Shown here: positions 32,864-45,073 of the stretch, one piece after another
How positions within the stretch are numbered: position 1 is the stretch's first letter
Layout of the letters: each line of letters begins with the position of its first letter
DNA from: Coffea arabica
Lineage: Eukaryota > Streptophyta > Magnoliopsida > Gentianales > Rubiaceae
Direction of reading: 5' to 3'
DNA length: 64,000 nucleotides
Assembly: GCF_036785885.1 (NCBI RefSeq)
Contig: NC_092324.1
Location: forward strand, 26,401,001-26,465,000
Position numbers and translations under genes: made by a program
Notes under the pieces: model-generated
What the model was told of the DNA's origin: nothing
The model's database searches: none
The model's input: only the letters and a program-made list of their open reading frames with translations

Positions 32864-34546
32864 CAACTTCAGGGAAGTACCGTTGCCCTTCTCTTTCCTT
32901 TTGCTGTTAGTTTATCACATTGAGGGCAATGTGTGAATTAGGTGTGGGGGGGGGATCAGTTTGGATGCTAGTATTTTCAGTTTTCGATTTTTAGGTGTTT
33001 TTTCTTTGTTTTTAGTTTGATATTTATCTTCTTTTCGTTTATTTCTTTTATTCGTGATCAGGTCTTATTTGAATACCAAATTTTAATGCTGGATCATTGT
33101 CTTTAATGCTGCTTTTGCCAAGTTTTAGTAAAAAAGGGTGATGCGGATACGGGGTATCAAGTTAATGCGGTTGAGTTCAGAAATATCTCTTTGATGAATA
33201 TTAGTAATTGCTTGACTTTTCTAATTTTTGGTTAACTTCTCTAGGCATAGGGAATGATTGTTGGCATTTTTCATGTGAATTGGTCCAATTATTAATTTTA
33301 GTCTCCATGCTTGAGAATTTGAGGCTGGCTGCTGCTACTCCTGTGTTATTTTTAGTTATATTGTGTTGTTTGGCTATGAATAAAATCGACTGTGCTCCGC
33401 TAGTCATTACTACTGAGTAACCGGGGATCTTCACCAAAAGTGTCGATTCTCGCATTAAAAAGTAGTAATTGCCATGAGTGCGTGGTTGTATAGTGATAGG
33501 AGCTGAGTAATCGGGCTCTTTCATCGGACAAATGTTGGAGTTCGCGTCAAAAGGCTCCGATGGCTAAAGACTAAGTCTTGGGTTACCATTATCATTCAAT
33601 AAAAAAAAAGAGAAAACAGAAAAATATGAGAAAAAAAAGAAAAATAAGTCAACTTGCCTATTTGTGATTTTAATGTGAGATTTTGATTAATATTTGGACC
33701 ATTTGCTGGTAAATGTGAGCAACCATTCCTTTTTCTTAGATTAGTTGCTTTAAATTGGAGGAGTTGGTGGTTAAGGGGCTAACCGAAGTGATTTTTCTTT
33801 AATCTCGACCTGTGATGCTTGATATTGGTTTTTCTTGGGTATCTTGGCAATACGTTAGTTGGAGCAATAGCCATTGTCGAATTTTTGGTGTTTCATTGCT
33901 GTTCTCATGCTTGAGGGCAAGTATGATTTAGGTGTGGGGGGAATTGATAAGGCACAATTTGTTGTTAATTTTATGGTTAATTTCCCTCTTTGTCCTTACC
34001 AAATATTGTTTTAATTGTTGAAATGTACTTATATTTGGTATTTGGCCCTAATTACAGGAAGTGGAGCAAACAAGTGGTAAAAAGGAGACTTTATTGAGAA
34101 AAACACTCCACACATGGGAAGTTCTAAAAGGAAATACAAGCCGGGCTCCAGAGGATGCTACAAAAAGGGATTTCCTATCTTTATGCTGAAAAGGGTGGAC
34201 TTATACTAGGAGTCTTACGGGTAAGAGGAAACTAAAAACAAGGACTTTGGCAGAGCTCCAATTCTTTGGCCCTTGGACTCTCAATTCAGTGGGGACCACC
34301 GAGGGAAGTTAGGCAATTGTTTAGATTAGGAACAGTGGGTGATTGCCTTATTCTTTTTCTCTTCTTATTCGGTTAGGAGACTAATCACGTAGGTTTATAT
34401 ATTGGAGGCTAATGAGCCGCAGGGAAGGGGGGCTTGGACATTATCACGTTGGGAATTTTCTCAACAAATGAAGAACTAAATTCTTATTTTCTAGTCGAAG
34501 GTCAATTTGAGGACTCGGTTCCGAACATCTGTGAGATCTAATTATT

Positions 34547-36326
34547 TGACAGGTTGTCGAAGCCTGTGCAATAATAAAACCTGCTCAAACTAAAAGTTAA
34601 TTTCTGTAGATAGCAGTAAGCAGGGTCGTATCCTCAGAGATTAGGTATATTCGCTTCTTAAGAAATTCAAAGTAACACAGGGGGGTGATTTTTGTAGGAG
34701 CAACAGCAATTAAATAACTTCAAATAAGAAAATAAAAATGAATAACTAACTAGCAATTAAACCACAATTCACTGAACTTAGAGCAACAATAATTAAAGGC
34801 CTAAATCACTTAGAACAAGGAAACAATTAAAAATAAAATGAAGTAGGCAACTAAAAAGTCAAATGGCAATTTACTAAAATCAAGGTAATATTAATTAAAG
34901 ATCTAGCCAAGAAATAACTTCAGCAATGGTTCACCTAATTGATCATTGAAGTAAGGGCAATTCCAATTATTTATCAATAAATAGGTTATAACTACCAAAC
35001 AAGCGATGACAGTCAGCTCCTCCTTACTGTGTCGGTGATCAAGGTACGCCCGTTAATCACTGCTCTAATTGAGAAATAATCCTAAGTACGCCCGTAGAAT
35101 TTAATTCCCCAATTGCCTTACGTATTAGAGGAGCTCTATTCTAACCAAATAACACACTACCAGGGTTATTTTAGGTTAGCCCGCGTATTCTCCTGACACA
35201 AACCCAATCATGCCAGTTATCACTATTTTTAGACAATTAAACAATTACGGATTTAACGTCCCAATTGATAATAGATTATCAAATCAATTAATTATCCGGA
35301 TCCAAGACAATCAATTAATTAAATAACCATAAGCATAGCAATCAAGAAATATGTGAATACCAATAAATAAAAGGAAAAGATTAAATTAAATCGATCTCAC
35401 AATTTTAGGCGATTCAAAGCATCCGTTGTTCCTTGACTAGAGTGAGAAAATTAGCTCATGTTCGATGCGAGAAACCCACAAGAAATTGTAAAGAGAGCTG
35501 CGGCCATTGTCCCTTGAAATTGGGGAAATTCAATTCGGTTCCAATGTTTGTAAAGATAGAAAAGCTACAGCAATTGATTCTATGGTTTCTACTTGTCCAA
35601 TCATACGAGAAGGAAAAGGAAAAGCTACTTGAGCCCACAAGGAAAAGTCAAAAGACTAAGCTAAAAGAGACACAATCCAAAGCTAAGCTCCTAAGCAATC
35701 CTCCATACGTAATAAGGAATTAGCTAAAAGACAACGGGGCCATCCACAAAAATGCTCAGCTCTCTACTTGCGGCCGCTCTTGAAATTGGGGAAATTCAAT
35801 TCGGTTCCAATATTTGTAAAGATAGAAAAGCTACAGCAATTGATTCTATGGTTTCTACTTGTCCAATCATACGAGAAGGAAAAGGAAAAGCTACTTGAGC
35901 CCACAAGGAAAAGTCAAAAGACTAAGCTAAAAGAGACACAATCCAAAGCTAAGCTCCTAAGCAATCCTCCATACGTAATAAGGAATTAGCTAAAAGACAA
36001 CGGGGCCATCCACAAAAATGCTCAGCTCTCTACTTGCGGCCGCTCCTCTGTGGTAAAATGAGAAGTTTCCAGGCCGTGCTTTTCTTCCCCAGCAATTACC
36101 GAAATGGGCCCAAGTGTTTTTTTCTCTTGCCAACAATGCCCTTAGGGTAAGTTTTATCATCTGAACTTCTTTTCTGTCGAATTAGCACCTGTTAGTATAT
36201 TTTCGTTCTATTCCCTGAAATAAATACAAAATACTAAAAATGAGTAGAATCCAGTAATTAATCCGCATCATGTCAGGTAATAGGGAAAATTAATAATAAA
36301 ATAAATGAGAAAATTACACCCTATCA
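34547..36326 (-). mobile_element. Nested solo LTR in inverse orientation (1,780 bp)
   Basis: On the minus strand it starts TGATAGGGTGTAATTTTCTC and ends GACAACCTGTCA. It is thus a relative of the host LTR inserted head-to-tail reversed. Flanks ttatt (34542-34546) and atatt (36327-36331) differ by one base; the intact 5' LTR at about 28938 shows the uninterrupted sequence. No internal domain is present, so it is a solo LTR. Confidence 0.82.
35513..36044. repeat. Recent 266-bp tandem duplication
   Basis: 35513-35778 and 35779-36044 are the same length and I see one difference (ccaatGtttg/ccaatAtttg). Both end cttgcggccgct. It lies inside the nested solo LTR. Confidence 0.92.
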
Positions 36327-37031
36327 ATATTTTACTTCTTTCTTTTATTTATTAGTATTTGTACGTTTCCTGATTTAATTGCTTATGATTGTTTTGTCAT
36401 TTGAATGTCAAGGGCCCGATATTCGAATTAACCTAATAATCTGCTGTCATATTAATTGATTGAATCCGTAATTGTTCAATTGATTAATTCCAGTGGCGAC
36501 TAGCGTGATTGGTTTCATGTTAGGGAAACATATGATTTAACTTAAACAAACCCTCGAAACGTGTTTGTTGGTTAGGGTTGAATTTTTCTAATTATTAATG
36601 CAATCGAGTAATTAAATCCTACGGTCGTACCTAAGATTATTTCTTGGTTAGAGAAATAGTTAACGGTCGTACCTTAACTATCGAGAAATTAAGGAAAGGC
36701 TGGTTGTTCATCGCGTGTATGACAACTATAACTAATCTAGTAATGAGTAATTGAGTTATCTTTGCATCGATGATCAGTTGAATGGACCGTGTCTGAAAAA
36801 TTGTACCTTTGACTAGAGTCATATTGGATATTGATTATTTCCTATTTATTTCTTTTAGTTGTTTCATTAGTTAGTTAATTAGTAATTTTATAAAAATCCC
36901 CCATGCACTGAACTTTAGAAGAAACGAATTATCCCCAATCCCTGTGGATTCGACCCTACTCACCGCTATATACATAATCTGTATTTTTCTCGAGTAGGTA
37001 ATTATTATTGTACAGGCTCGACACCCTGTCA

Positions 37032-37456
37032 ATATGGATTAACTTAGTGTTAAAAAAGTTTAACTATTAACTGATAGATTTATCAATATTGCTGGAAATT
37101 GAACATTTGTTGATGCATAAATAAATTGCTAAATTTTTTGTACTTAATTAAGTACGAATATGTAACTAGGTTTATGGTTATTATAAAAATTGAAATCATC
37201 TAAAAATTATCCATACACAAAAGGGTAGAATATCTATTGATTTTTTTATATGTGTTATAATATTTGATGAATATTATTATATTATAATAAAAGTATATAA
37301 AGAATTTTTTAAAAATTAGGATGGTAGTTAAGTGTAATTATTACATTAATTTTCTAAAATTAATATGAATGAACTTGTAAGATCATCATTAATTTTTTAT
37401 TTAAATTATCCATGCTTGCACGAATTCATAATAATTTTTTTAAAAAATAAACCATG
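37032..37456. repeat. Duplicated block B, right part
   Basis: Continues the match to block A (from about 16368 to 16800) after the Athila-like element. The match stops near 'aaaccatgcca'. Confidence 0.75.
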
Positions 37457-38066
37457 CCATTATTTGAATGAGTATCATTATTTTTAAATTTCACTATTTT
37501 ACTATTTCACATTATCAAAATTTTCTTCTTTTCTACTGTTTGCCTTTTCATTTTTATATTGCACAATAATTTTATATTTATAAAATTATAGTTTACATTA
37601 AAAATTACTTTATACTTTACTACCCACTATTATATTTATTTTTACCTTTATTCTTATAACAACCCACTGCCAAATAATAATTTATTTGTATATTTATTCA
37701 GGTAAATATCAATTTTCTATATATTTTATAAAAAATATATAACCAAATCTTATACATAATAATTTCAATGATTATTTTTCAAAGATTTGGGAAATGCATC
37801 TTCTTGTAAATTGAATGAGTTTTTTTTTTATTTAAAAACTTTTTTTAGGGTTTAACATAAAATAAAAATAATTGATTTAGCAAATTTATCTGGACCATTT
37901 TCTTATGTTTGAACTTAAAAAAAATTAACCACAAAGGTAGCATAAGTTTTTAATTTAAAAAAAAAGTAAGCTGCAGGCCGCCGCGCTGAGCCTGCAAGTT
38001 TTTTCTTTTTTAAGAGAAAGTTATGTTCGTTGACCGCCTGCGGCTTTTCTTAACAAATTTTCATGG

Positions 38067-38069
<3 letters not shown>

Positions 38070-38107
<38 letters not shown>
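38070..38107. repeat. TA microsatellite
   Basis: About 19 TA units. Confidence 0.95.
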
Positions 38108-38110
<3 letters not shown>

Positions 38111-38274
38111 AATTCTCTTGTCTACCGACCCGGTAGGCATAGTATTATACTACAATGTTGTCAGAACAACATTGTTCCGACTTTTTATTTTTTCGGCAAT
38201 AACCAGAGTAATTAGCAAACTAGAGAAAAAGTAACGCCAAAAGCTTCCACGGAATCCTAGAATTTACTGCGCCT

Positions 38275-38580
38275 TCGCCTGAGTCTTTCTACAATGCTGC
38301 TACCCTACATGCATTTGTCTTTTCTGAGTCTTTCTATAATGCTGTAATAATTTTCTCAGCTACCATATTAGTAGATTTTCTCAGCTACGCTAGTCTTTCT
38401 ATAATGCTGTAGTAATTTTGTCAGCTACCATACATGCGTTTATATTTTATTAGGTCTTCGCTGGACTCTATATAATGTAGTAGTAATTTTCTGTGCTACT
38501 ATACATGCATTTGTCTTTTCTTAGGTCTTTGATAGATTCCTATTCGCTAGACCATACATGCATTTGCTAGAAATTGAACA
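38275..38580. repeat. Degenerate tandem repeats, 'gtctttctataatgct' family
   Basis: Four or five imperfect copies of a unit of about 60-110 bp containing 'gtctttctataatgct', 'ttttctcagctacca' and 'tacatgcatttg'. A further diverged copy lies near 40815-40890, beyond the LINE insertion. Confidence 0.6.
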
Positions 38581-39222
38581 AAATTTCTTGCTCAAAGAAT
38601 TAAGGGCATGTTCCAGGATAGTTACACGTGAAGTAACTATAATTAAACATGTCACAAATGCGTAAGAGTTAAGAAAATAGTATGGTCTAAGGATAGCAGT
38701 CCAAAAATTGAAATTGCTTAAAATTGTGGAGGCAGAAGTGGCTGAACTAGCCTTAATCTTGATGATTGTAATTGCTTCTAGATATTGTACTGATTGATCC
38801 TATGCACCAATGGTACTCGCGGGAGACATGATTTGGAGGATTTTGCAGTTTCAAAATATCCTTTATTTCCAGTGCATTCAGTTTCAAAAGACAAAGAACA
38901 AAACTCAATGAAATTTTCTCTATGGTCACAGACATTAGGATCTCTTTATTGTCAGCCAAAAGCAGAAGAAAAATAAAAATAAAAATTTTCAGAGAAACCT
39001 GGCTTTGGTCCTGGCCAAACTCGTTCAATGATAATTGCTTCAGGTGCAAAAGATTATAGCAATAATCATGTTCATAAGGACTAACTACACTTTACACCTC
39101 TAAATTTGCACTACTTTTTTGTATTATAAATTTTAATTTTGGATGCTTTGTGTTTTAAATTCTTAATTTTGGACACTTTGAATCTCAAATTTTAAAACTG
39201 AGGAGGATAGGTGCTGGACTAA

Positions 39223-40188
39223 GGGTCTGTTTGTTTTGGCGGAAAATATTTTTCACATTTTCCGTTGTTTGGTTATCAATTAATTTGGGGAATTAATGAT
39301 TTCCGATGGAAAAGAACTTATACCGAGAAAAGGAAAATAACTTTCTTGTCTATCATTCTGAAGTTATTTTCCTTTCACACAGTTTTCACCGAAAGATGGA
39401 AAATCACAGCCTCACTCCACCTCCCATTAAGACAATTGAAGACCCACTCCACCACCCAGCTTTCCCCCTCCCCCCCTGCCCTTCTCTCTCTCTCTCTCTC
39501 TAGGATATCAAAACACCTATATTATCTTTTCTTGGCCCCTAGCAATGCCAAACTTGAACAATAGTTTGAAGAGTTAAGAACTCTGGTTTCCCAATATCAA
39601 GAAAATAGAGTAGTATTACTTTGAGTTCGGTCAACTTTGATTAGTTTTCATGAGGTACTAACTACACAGTGGCTGCGACTTCTGGTATCAGGTACCTTTA
39701 ATTTACTACCTTTAGTTGCCATAGTTCACTTAATTAATGATTATATGCATGCAATCAATTAATAATTATATTAAATTTTCATAGTCATCAATTAAACTTT
39801 CAAATTTTCATAAAAGAGACTCTTCTCCCCTTAAGGATTTTTTTAAAAGGAAGATAAAAAGTCAATTAATTAGTATCATTAATAATTGCATTTAAGAATT
39901 CATGGTGTAATATGAATAAATATTTTATAAAAATGATAATATGATTATAATGGATAGAAACTAAAAATAACTTGTAATAAAATGAATGTTTTGAAAGTAG
40001 AAAACATTTGCAACATATCAAAAAATATTTTACTGACAAACCAAACACCGAAAAATGATGAAAAAAGGAATTTGGAAAATATTTTCACTAAATAACCAAA
40101 CACTGGAAAATTATGGGGAAGGAAATGATTTTTCAGGAAAATGACTTCTTTCCCTAGGAAAATATTTTCAGTCCAACCAAACGGACCC
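39223..40188. mobile_element. PIF/Harbinger-like (Tourist-type) MITE, 966 bp
   Basis: Terminal inverted repeats: GGGTCTGTTTGTTTTGG at the left, complement of GGGTCCGTTTGGTTGG at the right, each followed by ggaaaatatttt-like sequence. The target duplication is TAA (39220-39222, 40189-40191). No transposase is seen. The 3-bp duplication is short, so the superfamily call is tentative. Confidence 0.6.
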
Positions 40189-40201
40189 TAAATCACAAAT
40201 A

Positions 40202-40655
40202 AACTGGATTAAGGTAAACACAGATGCAGCTCTGAGTAGTAAGAGCAACAAGGCAGGCTGGGGCATTGTGGCTAGGAATTGGCAGGGGACGCCGATTGGT
40301 ACCTGGGCAATCCCAACTAGAAGCTGCTCAAGTGCTCAACTGGAGGAAGCAATGGCAATTAGAAGGTCAAAAATGGTGAAATGCACTGTTTGAATCTGAC
40401 CGTAAACAAGTGGTGGACAAGTTAAATACAAATGAAGAGGAGGCTGGCATTGCTACCATTCTATTGGACATTCGAAAACTAAAAGAGGATTTTGACGAAT
40501 GTTGCTTTTCCTTCACAAAGAGGAGAAACAACTCTGTAACTCATCACGTAGCAAAATTTGCTATTAGTCTGATTGATATAGCTCAATGGAAGTACGACTT
40601 CCCAATTTGGCTGCTGGAATTAGTCCAAGCAGATTCAGTCGAGCAGTTGCTCTAA
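40202..40655 (+). pseudogene. RNase H domain remnant of a plant LINE
   Basis: Reads WIKVNTDAALSSKSNKAGWG (RNase H first strand with catalytic Asp), then SSAQLEEAMAI (catalytic Glu). After a frame change near 40385-40392 it reads FESDRKQVVDKL (catalytic Asp) and FTKRRNNSVTHHVAKFA before a stop at 40653-40655. This is the RVT_3-type RNase H found at the C-terminus of plant LINE pol proteins. Only this domain remains. Confidence 0.75.
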
Positions 40656-40718
40656 GTGTGTACTTTATATGGGGTTAATAATATGTTATCATTTTGGAAA
40701 AAAAAAATCTCAAATTTT

Positions 40719-41700
40719 CAAGTTTATCCTATTTAAATCCTATCAGTGACAATGAGAACATAGAAACTAGAGAAAATATCAGGCCAAAAGGATCCAACAA
40801 ATCCTGCAATTGACTCAAGTCTTTGCTAAATTCGTTTCATAATGCTGCAGTTATTTCCTATGCTACCAAACATGAATTTGGCTTTTCTCATTTAAATCCC
40901 CGCTGTCAAACATAATTTATTAAATCAGGTTTTGCAAATATAAACTAAAGGAAAGTCATGCACGAGCCTGGACTTCTCTACTATAAGCTTATTACTACAA
41001 ACAAAAAATTTGCATCTCCACATTAATACGAAAATTGCTAATAAAGGACAAATTATTCCTTATTAAAACTCAAATACTTGACTGTTTACTTCATTGCTTG
41101 ATGCTTAAAACTAAACTGCATATGTGTGAACACACAAAAACATTTGTTTCTGATAGTTACAGCCTTAGCCAGGCCTTATCAACATCTCATTCAACCTGCC
41201 TTAGAAAATAGAAAGAAAATCACATTCAATTCTCAATTCTTTATTTTGCACTATTTTGTTGGGTGAGCAATTAACAGGCACGTGAAATAGTGGCTCAATG
41301 GGGGAAGAAAAAACGAGGGCTATTCCTTTTTTGTTTTTGGATTGCGTGATCAATTAACAGGAAACGATATAAGCAAAACAATTCTTCATGTTCAGGCCCT
41401 TGATTTTCCTTTGTGAATAATGAACTGAAAAAAGAAACTTAAAAATACTGGTTCAATTGAATCTTAAAATTAATGCAAAACATGGACATGAATGCTGTAG
41501 TGTCTGAAGTACAATCTCGATTTAGTACAAGACCTCTGAAACTTGAATACATAATGTTCCAGTTCCCCAATTTTAAAACCTCTCAAGCCTGGCCAGATTC
41601 TTCAATTCTCGATTCTCAATTAATGGCTTCATGTATTTTCCGTTATGAAATTGACAAAGTCTCCATTCTGGAGCTCATTTCCAGTTGTCTCGGATTTGGT
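40719..41700. other. Spacer downstream of the NPF gene
   Basis: No gene recognised. It probably includes the 3' untranslated region of the NPF gene (minus strand, stop at 41702). Confidence 0.4.
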
Positions 41701-41701
41701 A

Positions 41702-43645
41702 TCACTTGAAACTGGTCTGTATCAGGGCCGTCAACAAAAACCAGAGGAAATTTGCAGCGCTCAGACCGGCAAGCACCCAATAATAGTAATTCAAGTGACT
41801 CTCATTCAAGTCATGCTGAAACCAACTCTTTTTCCCTCCTTTCTCGCTAATCTTGCCCACCAAATGAACTGATAAAACACTTCCCATGATTCCCAGACCG
41901 GATAATCCAGGATTGAGGTAGACAAGGTACTTTTTCATCGATGGGGGACTTTGATCATTCAAGAATTCTGCAACACTGTTCTCATAAAATGAGTCTAGCC
42001 CACCAAGAAGAAAGAATTGCGGAACAAGCAAAAAGACAGTCATGGGGATTTTCTCGTTAGGCTTGTCAATTAAACCATCACTTCTTATCACATGTATCCC
42101 GTGAGTTTCTGCAATGGCCGCAAATATGCAACATAATGCTGAGCATATTGTAGCTAATGCAATTCCAGTTGCTGGTGCATACCTTCTTCCGCCTGCCACT
42201 TTCATACAGTTGTATACCCTTTTAAAACCCAACTTCGCTGCTTCATATAGCAACAGAAGGGTTGAATCAGGAAATTTCAATTTCCCAACCTTGTAATTCA
42301 GGTGGCTTGCTTGCTCTACGAAGTATGTGTTTCCCACGGAAGTAACTACAGAACAAATTATGCAGGTGATCCAAACTGGAAGCATACAGATTATGACCCG
42401 TCTTTCTTGACTTTGAGTCCTGAATCTGATAATATCCCTGTCAGAGAACCTAAGCAAAGGAAGAGAACAGCAAAAAAATTCCTATGGTCAGAAGTTTCAT
42501 TATCTCTTACTTGAGAACAAAGAAATAGATCTGTATTTGATTTATGGAACACCCGACACTCTATTCCTTTTCAAGTGAAAGTTGAAAAACAGGGAAGAAG
42601 GGCAAAAATTAAGACTATGATCAGGAAGAGGAAGATGGAAAAGGAAGGATGTGTGGGGTGAACCCAAGTCTGCTGCCCTGGTATTCGCATGAACCCTGAA
42701 TGAAAAGAAGTGTTGCCGCCAGTGTGAAAATTGCTGGAATTCCAAACCGAAGTTTCCATGGGTGTATGTATGGAAGTGCAATTAGTGCAATAACCGCGAC
42801 AATGAGCACAAAGATAACGCCTAATGATCTTAGGCCCGATATGCTGCTTCCGTTTCTTTGGTTCTGTCTCTTAACAAGCTCCATCATTGCTTCTACTGGT
42901 TGAAACTGAAGTTTTGATATATCCTCTTCAGGTTGAGGGCTTTGTTGCCTGTTGCTTGTTTTATCAACAACTTGGCTCCTTTCAAGCTGATCCAATGCAA
43001 ATGCAGCTAATGAAACATTGTGCCCACTCACTCCAACAGCTGTCAACGCCAGACCTGTGTAAAAGATAGCCTTCTGTGTGTGACCAATGCAATTAGGCTG
43101 GTAATTAGCACAGATGTGCATTAACTTGTGCAGTGCTGGTGGCGTAGACATTGACAGAAAACCCAAGCCCTGCTCATAATTTTGGATAATCAGTTCAAGA
43201 AAGTCCAGTAAAACTGGAAGCTATACTTCTATCAAGTTAGGCCGTGAAATTGATGACTAAATGGAAGGAGGGGAGGAAGAACTGTGAATGAATTTGCCGA
43301 CAGGAGAACTTACAGAGGAAAAGGCTATACTTGAGAGAAGCAGTATCCAGTAGTTATCCACTCCAAAGTCCCCAAATAAGAAAAGAATAAAAGGGACCAA
43401 TTTAGTTAGGCCAGTGTATACATTCATTATTCCTGCAGCATGAGTAAACCCAACTTTCCAAACATCTGTTAAGTACTTCTGCATTATCCACGTCACGTAA
43501 GTCGCCAACAAATCAGCCCATATCAGAACTGTTAACAAGCAGAGGAAGTTAAAGAATGACAAGGCCTTTGATGACTCTGAGATGAATTAAAAGTACCCAT
43601 TATTCTGACAAATGCCATTGCTTTTTCGAACTTCTCGTTGAAATC
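41702..43645 (-). CDS. NPF (NRT1/PTR family) transporter, NPF5-like; possible frame break in first exon
   Basis: Proton-coupled transporter of the major facilitator superfamily in a plant membrane; family members carry nitrate, peptides or hormones, and the substrate here is unknown. Visible exons (minus strand): 43645-43314, with 'tctcacactcag' acceptor and GTAAGT donor; 43169 to about 42660, after a 144-bp intron; and 42449-41702. Exon joins keep the frame (IAFSS/GLGFLSMSTPPALHK). Family features are LIWADLLATYVTWIMQKYLTDVWK, FTHAAGIMNVY, YTGLALTAVGVSG, WITCIICSVVTSVGNTYFVEQ, SDGLIDKPNEKIPMTVFLLVPQFFLLGGLDSF (given as the transporter's late-loop region) and a terminal membrane helix. The ExxER motif of most NPFs is absent from the first helix. 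The central loop seems short. The first exon has two open frames joined only by a one-base shift near 43565-43590, and no in-frame ATG is seen, so the N-terminus is uncertain. Confidence 0.82.
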
Positions 43646-43854
43646 CTGAGTGTGAGAAAAATACTATCAGAACAAAGGAAATTAAGCTGACGAATAGAGC
43701 AGTTTCAGAACCATATGGTGGCCATAGCAAGCTGAAAGAAACCAGAATTAATAGTTTGGATTGAGGTTTTTCTTTAATTACCTCCAGCAGCTATGTGTTC
43801 TGCTGGTCTGCGAGGGAAAAAGAGAGACGGAGAAACTTCTCTGCAAGAAGTCGT

Positions 43855-44680
43855 TGTTAGGAAACTAGTTTAATTTCTTTTAAACAGATTCCTTATTTTG
43901 TGTGAAAGTAACTAGATTTCTAATTGATTTTAGTTACTTAAATAGTAGTCAAGGAATTTCCTATGTGTACGAGTTTAGGAAAAGGAGTTATTTCCTATTC
44001 TAAATCAGGGCAGGAATTAGGAATGATTTCCTATTATTATTTGGGTTTTGTCCAAATAATGTTCCTTATAAATAGGTGGGTTAGCATACTACATACAAGG
44101 GCACACAAGGGGCGACATGTAGCCTTATACATGGATGGTGAAAGAGGGTTCTTGGGAGATGAGAGATGATATGAAAGGATTGGATTTGGATTCAAATTGT
44201 ATTCTTGTATAGAGTTTTTCTCTCATAATGAAGAACGAGTTTCTCTCCGGGGATGTAGGTTTAATGGTAGAGTCGAACCATGTTAAATATTGTGTGTCGT
44301 TTATCTTTTATGCTTATGGTTTGTTTATCATTAAATTATTATATACTTGATATTTCAATAGTTGTTTGTTCCGCGCTTTAATCCTAACAAGTGATATCAG
44401 AGCTTGGTTGTGAGATTGAGCGGCTCACAAGTACTTGAATCCCAACAAACTGAATGGTTGAATTAAGAGTTTATTTGTTCAAGGTTGGATCCTGGTTAAT
44501 TATTGAGATCAAGTGCGTTGGTGGCTGTTACCAATTGAACAATTTAATGGGTGTTATTCTTATTTCAAAAGTTTGGTAAGAAACATTAAAAGTGAAGAAT
44601 GGAAAGTTGAAAAACATGAAGATACTTGACAGTGAATCTATACCGGTGATTTAAGAGTCAAGAAAAAGATGGAGTCTAAT
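43855..44680 (+). mobile_element. Copia-type LTR with primer site and a truncated interior
   Basis: The LTR runs 43855-44389, from TGTTAGGAAAC to TTTAATCCTAACA (short inverted ends). A TATAAATA box is at 44067-44074. Two bases later comes TGATATCAGAGC (44392-44403), one mismatch from the initiator-tRNA-Met primer site used by copia elements. About 250-300 bp of featureless interior follows; gag-pol and a second LTR are missing. It lies about 200 bp upstream of the first visible NPF exon, in antisense, and may now be part of that gene's promoter. Confidence 0.78.
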
Positions 44681-45073
44681 GTCGATTTTTGAACATAAAT
44701 CGTTGGGTTGATATCTGCTTCGGAAGCTGCCTGTCCTTCAACTGTATATCTATTAGTCTCCACAGTCTTATTGCACCTTTGCTCTTGACTATCTTAACTC
44801 TGTGGCCTCATCTACAGCTGCACTTCCGCACCTTCTTTCCTTCAAAACCCATCCTTCTATTGTTTCAAATGAGGCAACATCGTAGCTTTGGATAATTTTA
44901 TATGTGCTCACAGTTCACAATTTGATACATTGAAATTATCTTCTCCATAATTTCGAGACCACCAACTGTGTGGCTCCAAATTCGAACTTTTATTGGCCTG
45001 GTCCAGTTTGCTTAGTAAACCGAGAGTTCGCCTCTCACGATTTACAATCCATCTATTTGTCTATTAGCAGCTA

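Larger units (their letters stand above)
28306..37031 (+). mobile_element. Non-autonomous Athila-like LTR retrotransposon
   Basis: LTR 1 is 28306-29608 and LTR 2 is 33945-37031 (1,302 bp once a nested insertion is removed). Both start TGATA and end CACCCTGTCA. The target duplication is ATATG (28301-28305, 37032-37036). The 4.3-kb interior has a primer binding site, a Gag remnant and two purine-rich 'ttaggtgtggggg' tracts (32940 and 33930). There is no protease, RT or integrase. The 'gggaggcaaccca' segment at 30655 is one I associate with Athila elements. LTRs differ by roughly 2-3 % by eye, so it is older than the Tat element. Confidence 0.88.
33945..37031 (+). repeat. 3' LTR of the Athila-like element, interrupted
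   Basis: 33945-34546 and 36332-37031 together make 1,302 bp, one base different in length from the 5' LTR. The gap is filled by the inverted solo LTR at 34547-36326. Confidence 0.9.
39194..40705 (+). mobile_element. 5'-truncated LINE with a MITE inside it
   Basis: Flanked by the 13-bp duplication aatctcaaatttt (39181-39193, 40706-40718). The 3' end has an A run (40698-40707) just after an RNase H remnant. The first 28 bp of the body and the part from 40189 on were separated by the MITE at 39223-40188. Confidence 0.75.

Noticed and set aside
38275..38580. Considered as a centromeric or telomeric satellite
   Set aside because: Only four or five diverged units of uneven length, far too few and irregular for a satellite.
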